This document shows positions 7,921 through 12,976 of a stretch of DNA of 12,976 nucleotides, piece by piece (the first letter of the stretch is position 1; the number at the start of each line of letters is the position of its first letter). The notes under the pieces are model-generated. The model made no database searches and had not been told where the DNA came from. It saw only the letters and a list, made by a program, of their open reading frames with translations. Origin of the DNA: Holophagae bacterium (GTDB taxonomy: Bacteria; Acidobacteriota; Thermoanaerobaculia; Thermoanaerobaculales; Sulfomarinibacteraceae); the NCBI GenBank assembly GCA_030637505.1, contig DAOWGJ010000107.1:1-12976 (forward strand). Reading direction: 5' to 3'. The position numbers and the translations under genes were made by a program.

Positions 7921-8029
7921 TTGGCTGTTCGGGGGCTGACGGCGTCGGGTTCAGGTGGCCGTGACAGCGACCGGAGGCCGCATCGGCGGCAGGGGCGGGC
8001 CGCGGTCACCCAGGCACGGTGGATGATGA
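7921..8029. other. Gene-free spacer between repeat copy A and the IVP gene
   Basis: GC-rich, no credible gene. It contains TCAGGTGGCCGTGACAGCGA (7951-7970), a near copy of the motif at 7539-7558. No intrinsic terminator is visible for the minus-strand gene that ends at 8030. Confidence 0.5.
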
Positions 8030-8383
8030 TCACCCTTTCGGATGGAGCAACCGCCAGGTCATCGCACGGACACGGTCGAAGAGTTCGAGTGCGGTTTGGG
8101 CACGGCGCTTGTCGATGGCCCCGGCTTGGGCGAGCAGCCTGAGATGGCTGTCGACCTCTTTGGCTGAGCCGTATGCAATTCGCCAGTGGTGCATGCGATC
8201 TCGGCCGTTCCTGCCATGCCCTTCTGAGAGGTTGGCAGGTACTGAACTTGCCGACCGGATCACCTGATCGGCGATCGATTTGAGGGGCGCCGGTACCCGA
8301 GTGACCAGTGATATTGAGAGGCCGGCAGCTTCGAGAGCTACCGAATGGACGTCGAGGGTGTTGCTGGGGAGCGCGTGAGACAT
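8030..8383 (-). CDS. Four-helix-bundle protein, 23S rRNA intervening-sequence protein (IVP/S23) type
   Basis: 117 residues from the ATG at 8383-8381, which follows GGAGG (8393-8389 on the minus strand) by five bases; an in-frame ATG at 8404 with a weaker GGGGGTG upstream would add seven residues. The core QVIRSASSVPANLSEGHGR (residues 40-58) and IAYGSAKEVDSHLRL (69-83) match the pattern of the S23/IVP family (PF05635, TIGR02436), and 117 residues is the usual length. Known: these basic four-helix bundles were first found inside 23S rRNA intervening sequences and are related to the Avd proteins of diversity-generating retroelements; nucleic-acid binding is suspected but no enzyme activity is known. 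Here the gene is not inside an rRNA. It stands alone between two structured repeats and has a large foldback over its start. No operon partner is seen. Confidence 0.85.
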   Translation of the reverse strand: MSHALPSNTLDVHSVALEAAGLSISLVTRVPAPLKSIADQVIRSASSVPANLSEGHGRNGRDRMHHWRIAYGSAKEVDSHLRLLAQAGAIDKRRAQTALELFDRVRAMTWRLLHPKG

Positions 8384-8540
8384 GTTTTCCTCCGTGTTGT
8401 TCATGTCACCCCCAAAGCTGGTGGGACAACCGTTGTCAAGGGTCGCGAAGCGACCGGCCCTTGGCCGGCATGTCCTTGACCACGGTTGGCCGACCAGCTA
8501 TCCACCCTCATCCAAATGAACAACACGAGGGAATCATGTC
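8381..8540 (-). promoter_or_regulatory. Long inverted repeat covering the IVP ribosome binding site and start codon
   Basis: CGTGTTGTTCAT (8393-8404) pairs perfectly with ATGAACAACACG (8516-8527). Similarity continues inward and outward, with imperfections, so that 8378-8441 and 8474-8540 form two long complementary arms. In the minus-strand transcript the GGAGG and ATG of the IVP gene fall in the 3' arm and would be buried in the fold. It could be a translational switch or autoregulatory site, or simply an inverted duplication of the gene start. Confidence 0.7.
8416..8499. other. Y-shaped (three-way junction) foldback upstream of the IVP gene
   Basis: The outer stem joins 8416-8441 to 8474-8499: AGCTGGT with ACCAGCT, then CAACCGTTGTCAAGG (8427-8441) with CCTTGACCACGGTTG (8474-8488, one mismatch). 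Between the arms are two tight hairpins: GGTCGC-GAA-GCGACC (8441-8455) and CCGGCC-CTT-GGCCGG (8454-8468), which share two bases at their border. The result is a cloverleaf-like DNA or RNA fold of 84 bases, nested in the larger inverted repeat. Confidence 0.75.
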
Positions 8541-8589
8541 GCGGCTCGCCACCGGGCCCTCACGGTCCACGGACCCGGCTCGCCGACGC

Positions 8590-8749
8590 GGATGACGGAC
8601 ACGGATGCGGCCGCGGTCCCGGCTCTCGGGCGCGGACCCGGACGCGGTCCCGGACGTGGTTTGCGGTCCCGGTCGTCGTCGCGGGTATCGGACGCGGTCT
8701 CGGTCGCGGTCCCGGACGCGGTCCCTGTTGACGGTCGCGGTTCCGGCAC
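8590..8749. repeat. Degenerate GC-rich short tandem repeat
   Basis: A run of imperfect 6-12 base units around GGTCCCGGACGC, with variants GGTCGC, GGTCTC and GGACCC. CGCGGTCCCGGACG occurs at 8644-8657 and again at 8705-8718. Frames through it read as Arg/Gly/Pro/Asp-rich strings on both strands, typical of low-complexity DNA rather than a gene. It fills the gap between the inverted repeat and copy B. Confidence 0.75.
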
Positions 8750-8760
8750 CTGTTCTCCGG

Positions 8761-9065
8761 CCCCGGCCTTCGGGGGCGCATTAAAGTCATCGAGGACTCC
8801 AACGACTGCCGGGCGCCCCCGCTCGGCACATTTTCCGGAGGGGCAGCATTATTCGAATCGGGAAGGGGACCGCCCCTCCGGAAAACGACCTCGGCGGCCT
8901 ACGGCGGTGGCCGAGACTCGATCGCTGATGCGCTCGCCGGGGATTGCCCGGTGTCGCCCTTCTTCGAATCGACGGCTCGATCGGGAGTTCTGCCCGATGA
9001 AGAGAGGGCGCACCCGGCACGTCCCGATTTGGGGTATTGGGCGCTCTCGGGTTTGCACGCCGGCG
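8761..9065. repeat. ~300-bp structured non-coding repeat, copy B
   Basis: Second copy of the element at 7620-7920, same orientation, about 1.14 kb downstream. It opens with the same CCCCGGCCTTCGGGGGCG (8761-8778) and keeps the long stem GCCCGGTGTCGCCCTTCTTC (8946-8965) with GAAGAGAGGGCGCACCCGGC (8999-9018). Inside the latter sits a small hairpin ATCGA-CGGC-TCGAT (8968-8981). CTCGGC/GCCGAG in the ACCTCGG block (8890-8915) forms another. It is clearly diverged from copy A in spacers and loops but not in paired arms. It ends 29 bases before the amidohydrolase start, so any promoter for that gene must lie in or at the edge of this repeat. Confidence 0.88.
8829..8887. other. Covarying 16-bp hairpin of repeat copy B
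   Basis: CATTTTCCGGAGGGGC (8829-8844) pairs with GCCCCTCCGGAAAACG (8872-8887), with a single mismatch near the base; the loop is 27 bases. Three pairs differ from copy A (T-A to G-C, C-G to G-C, A-T to G-C) and pairing is kept each time. Confidence 0.85.
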
Positions 9066-9094
9066 ATAGCGTATCCTCAGTTCCAGAGGTGAAA

Positions 9095-10783
9095 ATGATG
9101 CGACGATTGACATTCATTCCCCTGATTCTGGTTTCTCTGGCTCTTGGGTGTGCCCAGGCGCCCGAACCCGCCGACTTTGTCATCCTCGGAGGGACGATCC
9201 ATACGTTCGAGCCGATTGGCGAAACCGTCGAGGCCCTGGCAGCGAGAGGACAAGGCATCGTCGCCTTGGGAACCGAGGGCGAAATTCGCCCTTTGATTGG
9301 TCCGAATACCGAAGTCCTGGACCTGAAAGGCGCCGTGGCATATCCGGGATTCATCGATGCTCATGCTCATTTCCTTGGCGTCGGCAAGGCCCAGATGCAG
9401 CTCAAATTGCAAGGGGCGGCCACCTGGAAGGAGATCGTCGATCAGGTGGCGAAGGCTGCTTCTGAGACCCCGGAAGGGCAGTGGATTCTCGGCCGCGGCT
9501 GGCACCAGGAGAAGTGGACTGAAGCCCCGGAGGGGTCTGTCGAGGGTCTGCCGATTCACAATGCCCTGAGCGCAGTGTCGCCGGACAATCCGGTCATGCT
9601 GACTCATGCCAGCGGCCATGCTGCGATGGCCAACTCTCGGGCGATGGAATTGGCGGGGATCGGGCCGGCCACCCCCAATCCGCCGGGAGGGGAGATCGTT
9701 CGGGACTCCAAGGGACGGGCGATCGGCGTGCTGCGGGAAACTGCCGAATCACTGGTTTATGATGTCATCGAAAGCGAAGACTCCGAAGAACTCTTCCGGC
9801 GCGAGGTTTCCTTGGCAACTGAGGAGTGCCTGAGCATGGGGCTGACGTCATTCCAGGATGCCGGATCCAGCTTGAAGGATGCTGAGCGCTTTCGCGAACT
9901 GGCGGAGGATGGGGAACTGCAGATTCGGTTGAGCCTGATGCTGCACGAGCCCAACGATGTCATCGAACCGCATCTCGATGCCGTTCGGGTCATCGGCGCC
10001 GGAGAGGGCTTTCTGACCGTCAGGGCGATCAAGCGTTGGATCGACGGCGCCCTGGGTTCCCACGGAGCCTGGCTGCTCGAGCCCTATAGCGATCTTCCGG
10101 GCAGCGCAGGCCTCAACACCGAACCTCTGGACTCGATGGCCGAGACTGCGCGTCTGGCGATGGAGCACGGCTACCAGTTCTGCACCCATGCGATCGGGGA
10201 CCGTGCCAATCGGGAGACCCTGGACATCTACCAGGCCGAGTTCGAAGCCCACCCCGAAGCCGAAGACCTTCGGTGGCGCATCGAGCACGCTCAGCACCTC
10301 AGCCCGGATGACATCCCGCGGTTCGCCCAACTTGCAGTGATCGCCTCCATCCAGCCGACCCACTGCACTTCCGACGGCCCGTGGGTCCCGCAGCGTTTGG
10401 GAGATGCGAGGTCGGGGGACGGGGCCTACGTCTGGCGTGACCTGCTGGAGAGTGGGGCCGTCCTGGCCGCAGGGACCGACGCGCCGGTCGAGGCGGTTGA
10501 TCCGTTGGCGACGTTCTCTTCAGCCGTGACCCGAAAAATGGGGAACGGGCGCTCGTTCTACCCGGACCAGTGCCTCACCCGTGAGGAGGCCCTCGAGGCC
10601 ATGACTCTCGGGGCCGCTTGGGCAGTATTTGAAGAGAATCAGAAGGGGAGCCTCAAGGTCGGGAAGTATGCCGACCTGACCGTACTGTCGGATGATCTCT
10701 TGGTGGTTCCGGAGGAGGCCCTCGACGATGTCACCGTCGTGGCGACGATCGTCGGTGGGGAAGTCCGCTACTCGGCGCGGTGA
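9095..10783 (+). CDS. YtcJ-like metal-dependent amidohydrolase, exported (probable lipoprotein)
   Basis: 562 residues from ATG at 9095 (9098 also possible), preceded by AGAGG at 9085-9089. The frame is open further upstream, but that part is repeat copy B, and a signal sequence begins here. MMRRLTFIPLILVSLALGC gives a hydrophobic stretch ending in a lipobox-like ALGC (Cys19), suggesting a lipoprotein. Metal and active-site landmarks of Amidohydro_3 (PF07969, YtcJ-like) are the HAH at residues 90-92 within DAHAHFLG, Lys313 and Asp317 in KRWIDGALGSHGAW, His365 in CTHAIGDRA, His398 in RIEHAQH and Asp462 in GTDAPVEA. The family hydrolyses N-acyl or N-formyl amides and related bonds; the substrate is not predictable. 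No operon partner: the next gene has its own promoter. Confidence 0.9.
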   Translation: MMRRLTFIPLILVSLALGCAQAPEPADFVILGGTIHTFEPIGETVEALAARGQGIVALGTEGEIRPLIGPNTEVLDLKGAVAYPGFIDAHAHFLGVGKAQMQLKLQGAATWKEIVDQVAKAASETPEGQWILGRGWHQEKWTEAPEGSVEGLPIHNALSAVSPDNPVMLTHASGHAAMANSRAMELAGIGPATPNPPGGEIVRDSKGRAIGVLRETAESLVYDVIESEDSEELFRREVSLATEECLSMGLTSFQDAGSSLKDAERFRELAEDGELQIRLSLMLHEPNDVIEPHLDAVRVIGAGEGFLTVRAIKRWIDGALGSHGAWLLEPYSDLPGSAGLNTEPLDSMAETARLAMEHGYQFCTHAIGDRANRETLDIYQAEFEAHPEAEDLRWRIEHAQHLSPDDIPRFAQLAVIASIQPTHCTSDGPWVPQRLGDARSGDGAYVWRDLLESGAVLAAGTDAPVEAVDPLATFSSAVTRKMGNGRSFYPDQCLTREEALEAMTLGAAWAVFEENQKGSLKVGKYADLTVLSDDLLVVPEEALDDVTVVATIVGGEVRYSAR

Positions 10784-10833
10784 TCCTCATGGAGGAAATG
10801 CCGGATCCCGGTCCGGTGCTTTGATGGAATTTC

Positions 10834-10861
10834 TTGACATTGATGCTGGAGGTGCTAAGTT
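10834..10861 (+). promoter_or_regulatory. Putative sigma-70-type promoter for the small secreted protein gene
   Basis: TTGACA (10834-10839) is a perfect -35 box; 16 bases later TAAGTT (10856-10861) is a moderate -10. It lies 40 bases before the start at 10902, in AT-richer DNA than its surroundings, with a strong ribosome binding site AGGAGGTG (10890-10897) downstream. Confidence 0.55.
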
Positions 10862-10901
10862 TTAAGAGAAAGAGACTGAATCTAAATCTAGGAGGTGCCG
10901 G

Positions 10902-11471
10902 ATGAAAAGGACCATTTTCATGATGCTGTTGGTTGTCGTGTCGGGGACCATAGCCCCCGTCGCCGAGGCTCAGACCTCGGTGCTCGACCAGGTCCAGGCT
11001 GTGATTGATTCGTCCGTCGGTGGGCTGGCCATCGGCGGACTCTCTGACCAGAGGCTCGCCCAGACCGTGACAGTAGGCGTCGACGGTCAACTGGTCGGGG
11101 TCATGCTGCCTATCGTCTGTGCCTCGGGTCGGCTCATCGTCGAAATTCGTGACGTGGTCGGTGGCGAACCCGGCCCCAACGTGCTTTCCAGGAGGCGATT
11201 TCCAGCCCACCGGATTCCCGATCTCGGCGCCACCTTCCAGTTCTTTCAGGTCAGAGGCGGCGGTCTTCGCCTGATGGCCGGCGAACAGTTCGCCATCGTG
11301 TTAGACAACCCCACCGGGCAGTGCGGGATCTTCAGAGGACCAGTGGGTGATTCCTACACTGCAGGTGAGGGCTTCTTCGAAGCATTGCCGAACCCGCCAG
11401 GATGGGTGCCTTTTTCGGAGACCGAGACCCGTCTGGATCTCCCTTTCATGACCATGGTTCGGGTGCCGTAG
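10902..11471 (+). CDS. Secreted beta-rich protein of unknown function
   Basis: 189 residues. ATG at 10902 follows a near-perfect AGGAGGTG. Residues 1-23 form a signal peptide (MKRTIF, hydrophobic core, AEA before QTS). I do not recognise a named family. The mature part reads as a beta-sandwich: the pattern LAQTVTVGVDGQLVGVMLPI, then LIVEIRDV-GGEPGPNVLSRR, then LMAGEQFAIVLDNP is like the jelly-roll domains found in choice-of-anchor or carbohydrate-binding-like secreted proteins, where a Q-x-F/V-T start, a VEIR strand with GxP-GxVL and an AG-x-x-(F/Y)AIVL strand recur. There are two Cys (in IVCASGR and GQCGIFRG), possibly a disulfide. It has no sorting tail or transmembrane anchor at the C-terminus. 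It is likely monocistronic, between its own promoter and a convergent gene. Confidence 0.8.
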   Translation: MKRTIFMMLLVVVSGTIAPVAEAQTSVLDQVQAVIDSSVGGLAIGGLSDQRLAQTVTVGVDGQLVGVMLPIVCASGRLIVEIRDVVGGEPGPNVLSRRRFPAHRIPDLGATFQFFQVRGGGLRLMAGEQFAIVLDNPTGQCGIFRGPVGDSYTAGEGFFEALPNPPGWVPFSETETRLDLPFMTMVRVP

Positions 11472-11512
11472 CCCGGCCGCGGCATCGTTAGTGGGCGCAG
11501 TGAGGCCGTTCG

Positions 11513-11532
11513 AAAAATCTGCCACTTCGTGG
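11513..11532 (-). terminator. Weak intrinsic terminator for the minus-strand formimidoylglutamase gene
   Basis: On the minus strand, just after the stop, CCAC-GAA-GTGG (11532-11522) is followed by CAGA and five T (11517-11513). The stem is only 4 bp, with a possible AAAT/ATTT extension, so this is tentative. Confidence 0.35.
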
Positions 11533-11535
11533 ATT

Positions 11536-12537
11536 TCAACCCCTCGATGACGCCACCGTGTTGACCAGAGCGTAAACAAAGACGGCGGCGAGCTTGGCGG
11601 TGTTGTCGTCGCTGTCAAACCGCGGTGAGACCTCGGCGAAGTCGAAGGTCACGACCTTTCCCGAGTTCGTTACGTGCTTGAGCAGCCGCAGCACGGTTTC
11701 AGGTTGGAGCCCGAAGGGTTGCGGGGCGCTGACGCCTGGGGCGAATGCCGAGGAGAAGACGTCGGCGCAGATCGTCACGTAGATGGCATCATTGCCGGCG
11801 AGGAAGGAATCGATTTTCTGTTTGACCGGCCCCAGGTCGCCGTCATTGATGTCCTTGGCCAAGACGGTCTCGACCCCGAGTTCCTCGGCCATTCGGAACA
11901 GACTGACGGTATTGGCCGACTTCTGGATGCCGATGCAGAAGTACGAGAAGTCCGTGCCACGTTCTCGACACTCGGCGGCGATCTGCGTGAACATCGTGCC
12001 TGAGGTCGCAGCGGGTCGCAGCGGCCGCAGGTCGAGGTGGGCGTCGAAGTTGAGGATGCCGAGTTGCTTCGACCTTGAGAGGTACTGCGAAATTCCGAGG
12101 TAGTGACCGAAGGCGACATCGTGGCCGCCTCCCAGTACCACCGGGAAGAGGCCGGCCGAGAGCACCCGTTCCACGGCCTCCGAGAGTGTTTGTTGGGAGC
12201 TCTGCAAATCACCGTCCCGGCAGTGGATGTCCCCGCCGTCGTAAAGACCAACAGTCTCCGGGAAGTTGACCGGCAAGTTGGCGAGCTGGGTCCGGATCGC
12301 CTCCGGTCCCTTCTCGGCGCCGGTCCTTCCCAGGTTGAGCGCAACGCCGTGATCGCAGCAGTAGCCGAGAAGACAGAATCCTCGATCAGTCTGTTTGGCG
12401 ATTTGACCAGCCGGCGCGGAAAGATCCAGACATTCGATGACCTGGTGCCAGCGAAAGGCGTCCCAATCGTCGAGATCGTCCACCCTGCCGGTCCAGCGCG
12501 CTACATCCGGGGGTGTGTAGTGGGTCAGTTCAGTCAT
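11536..12537 (-). CDS. hutG: Formimidoylglutamase (arginase/ureohydrolase family)
   Basis: 333 residues. ATG at 12537 is preceded by GGAGG at eight bases. Arginase-fold metal motifs are present: GGGHD (His139), NFDAHLDLR (Asp165, His167, Asp169), ICADVFSSAFAPGVSAP (Cys257, Asp259) and TFDFAEVSP (Glu302). The N-terminal WTGRVDDLDDWDAFRWHQ and the NFDAHxDxR form point to HutG, which hydrolyses N-formimidoyl-L-glutamate to L-glutamate and formamide in histidine degradation, rather than to agmatinase or arginase. The third metal motif normally reads D-x-D; here its first Asp is Cys257. I believe Cys occurs at this place in some HutG-like branches, so activity is not excluded. No other hut gene is in the window. 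The gene upstream on the same strand is a short-chain dehydrogenase, 121 bases away. Confidence 0.87.
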   Translation of the reverse strand: MTELTHYTPPDVARWTGRVDDLDDWDAFRWHQVIECLDLSAPAGQIAKQTDRGFCLLGYCCDHGVALNLGRTGAEKGPEAIRTQLANLPVNFPETVGLYDGGDIHCRDGDLQSSQQTLSEAVERVLSAGLFPVVLGGGHDVAFGHYLGISQYLSRSKQLGILNFDAHLDLRPLRPAATSGTMFTQIAAECRERGTDFSYFCIGIQKSANTVSLFRMAEELGVETVLAKDINDGDLGPVKQKIDSFLAGNDAIYVTICADVFSSAFAPGVSAPQPFGLQPETVLRLLKHVTNSGKVVTFDFAEVSPRFDSDDNTAKLAAVFVYALVNTVASSRG

Positions 12538-12658
12538 GCGAGAATCCTCCAGAATCAGGCCGCCCTGGATGGCGGTATGAGTCGGTCGAAGGTGGGTCGG
12601 AATTCTCTCGATTCCCTTCCGCTTTGCTCGATTGAGTCAACAGGTACCCTTGAATCAC

Positions 12659-12976
12659 TCACCAAACGCTGCCAAGCGCCACTCGAATCGACTCGCCACT
12701 CACACCGCTGGATTCTTCCGAGGCGAGAAACGCTATCAACTCGGCAACCTCGTCCGGAGTAGCCACTCTTCCCGGTGGGTAGAGGGCTGCCCGTTCCGCC
12801 CAGATTTCCTCCGGCGTAATGCCACGTTTTTCGGCTTCGGCTCGTGCCGAACGATCGGCCATTTCGGTTCGTACCCAGCCCGGCAAAACCCCGTTCGCCG
12901 TAACTCCGAAACGGCCGGCGTCCTGGGCGACAGAACGCATCAATCCCAGCAGGCCGCTTTTTGAACTGTTGTAGGC
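12659..12976 (-). CDS. Short-chain dehydrogenase/reductase, C-terminal part (5' end outside window)
   Basis: The minus-strand frame is open to the right edge; about 105 residues are visible. It starts AYNSSKSGLLGLMRSVAQDA, which contains the SDR catalytic Tyr-x-x-x-Lys (YNSSK) and its helix. It continues with GRFGVTANGVLPGWVRTEM, the classical N-x-V-x-PG-x-V-x-T segment, and ends with GRVATPDEVAELIAFLASEESSGVSGESIRV, the standard C-terminal helix and tail of FabG-like SDRs. The NAD(P)-binding Rossmann N-terminus and the catalytic Ser lie beyond the window. It is an NAD(P)-dependent oxidoreductase; the substrate is unknown. It precedes hutG on the same strand with a 121-base gap that shows no clear promoter or terminator. 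Confidence 0.9.
   Translation of the reverse strand, partial: AYNSSKSGLLGLMRSVAQDAGRFGVTANGVLPGWVRTEMADRSARAEAEKRGITPEEIWAERAALYPPGRVATPDEVAELIAFLASEESSGVSGESIRVALGSVW

Noticed and set aside
8416..8499. Integron attC site or IS end
   Set aside because: The foldback is attractive, but no integron core motifs, integrase or transposase are in the window; kept only as a structural finding.
8590..8749. CRISPR array
   Set aside because: Units are short, adjacent and degenerate; there are no unique spacers and no cas genes.
8486..8829. Arg/Gly/Pro-rich open frames in the tandem array
   Set aside because: Low-complexity translation in several frames on both strands; no start signals.
9053..9077. 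Promoter (TTGCAC with TATCCT) before the amidohydrolase
   Set aside because: The spacer is only 13 bases, too short for a sigma-70 promoter.
8951..9094. Amidohydrolase starting upstream at 8951
   Set aside because: The frame is open, but this part is repeat copy B, and a ribosome binding site and signal peptide begin at 9085-9095.
10801..10816. Intrinsic terminator after the amidohydrolase
   Set aside because: CCGGA/TCCGG is only a 5-bp stem with no T-run; ordinary sequence for this base composition.
12635..12640. Promoter for hutG from TTGACT on the minus strand
   Set aside because: No acceptable -10 hexamer at 16-18 bases; co-transcription with the upstream dehydrogenase cannot be excluded.

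Overview
The window looks like chromosomal DNA of a high-GC Gram-negative bacterium. The evidence is an outer-membrane beta-barrel gene ending in the expected C-terminal phenylalanine, several proteins with signal peptides, a lipoprotein-type signal and an RND permease. Gene content (penicillin acylase family, DUF1302/DUF1329, YtcJ-type amidohydrolase) would fit a Myxococcota/deltaproteobacterial, Acidobacteriota or metabolically versatile proteobacterial lineage. No phylogenetic marker is present, so I do not assign a taxon.

Layout. Positions 2-535 hold the 3' end of a penicillin acylase family gene. Positions 599-7466 hold an envelope gene block on the + strand: DUF1302 outer-membrane barrel, DUF1329 periplasmic protein, a perfect 13-bp intrinsic terminator, a structured leader made of TTAGCNN heptads, a YCF48-like Asp-box propeller and a 770-residue RND/MMPL-type permease, closed by another strong terminator. 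The four products place one part in each envelope layer. My inference is that they form a trans-envelope system for a hydrophobic cargo; the cargo cannot be read from sequence.

Positions 7515-9065 are the most unusual part. Two divergent copies of a ~300-bp non-coding repeat (7620-7920 and 8761-9065) lie in direct orientation. Each contains a 16-bp stem hairpin, and between the copies three stem pairs have changed on both arms so that pairing is kept. Each also has a second ~20-bp stem. Between the copies are a minus-strand gene for a 23S rRNA intervening-sequence-type four-helix-bundle protein, a long inverted repeat that folds over that gene's ribosome binding site and start codon and encloses a Y-shaped pair of hairpins, and a degenerate GC-rich tandem repeat. 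This is a candidate undescribed structured-repeat/IVP element.

The right part holds a secreted or lipidated YtcJ-like amidohydrolase (+), a small secreted beta-rich protein of unknown function with its own promoter (+), then on the minus strand a formimidoylglutamase (HutG, histidine degradation) with Cys at a position normally held by a metal-binding Asp, and the C-terminal part of a short-chain dehydrogenase running off the right edge.
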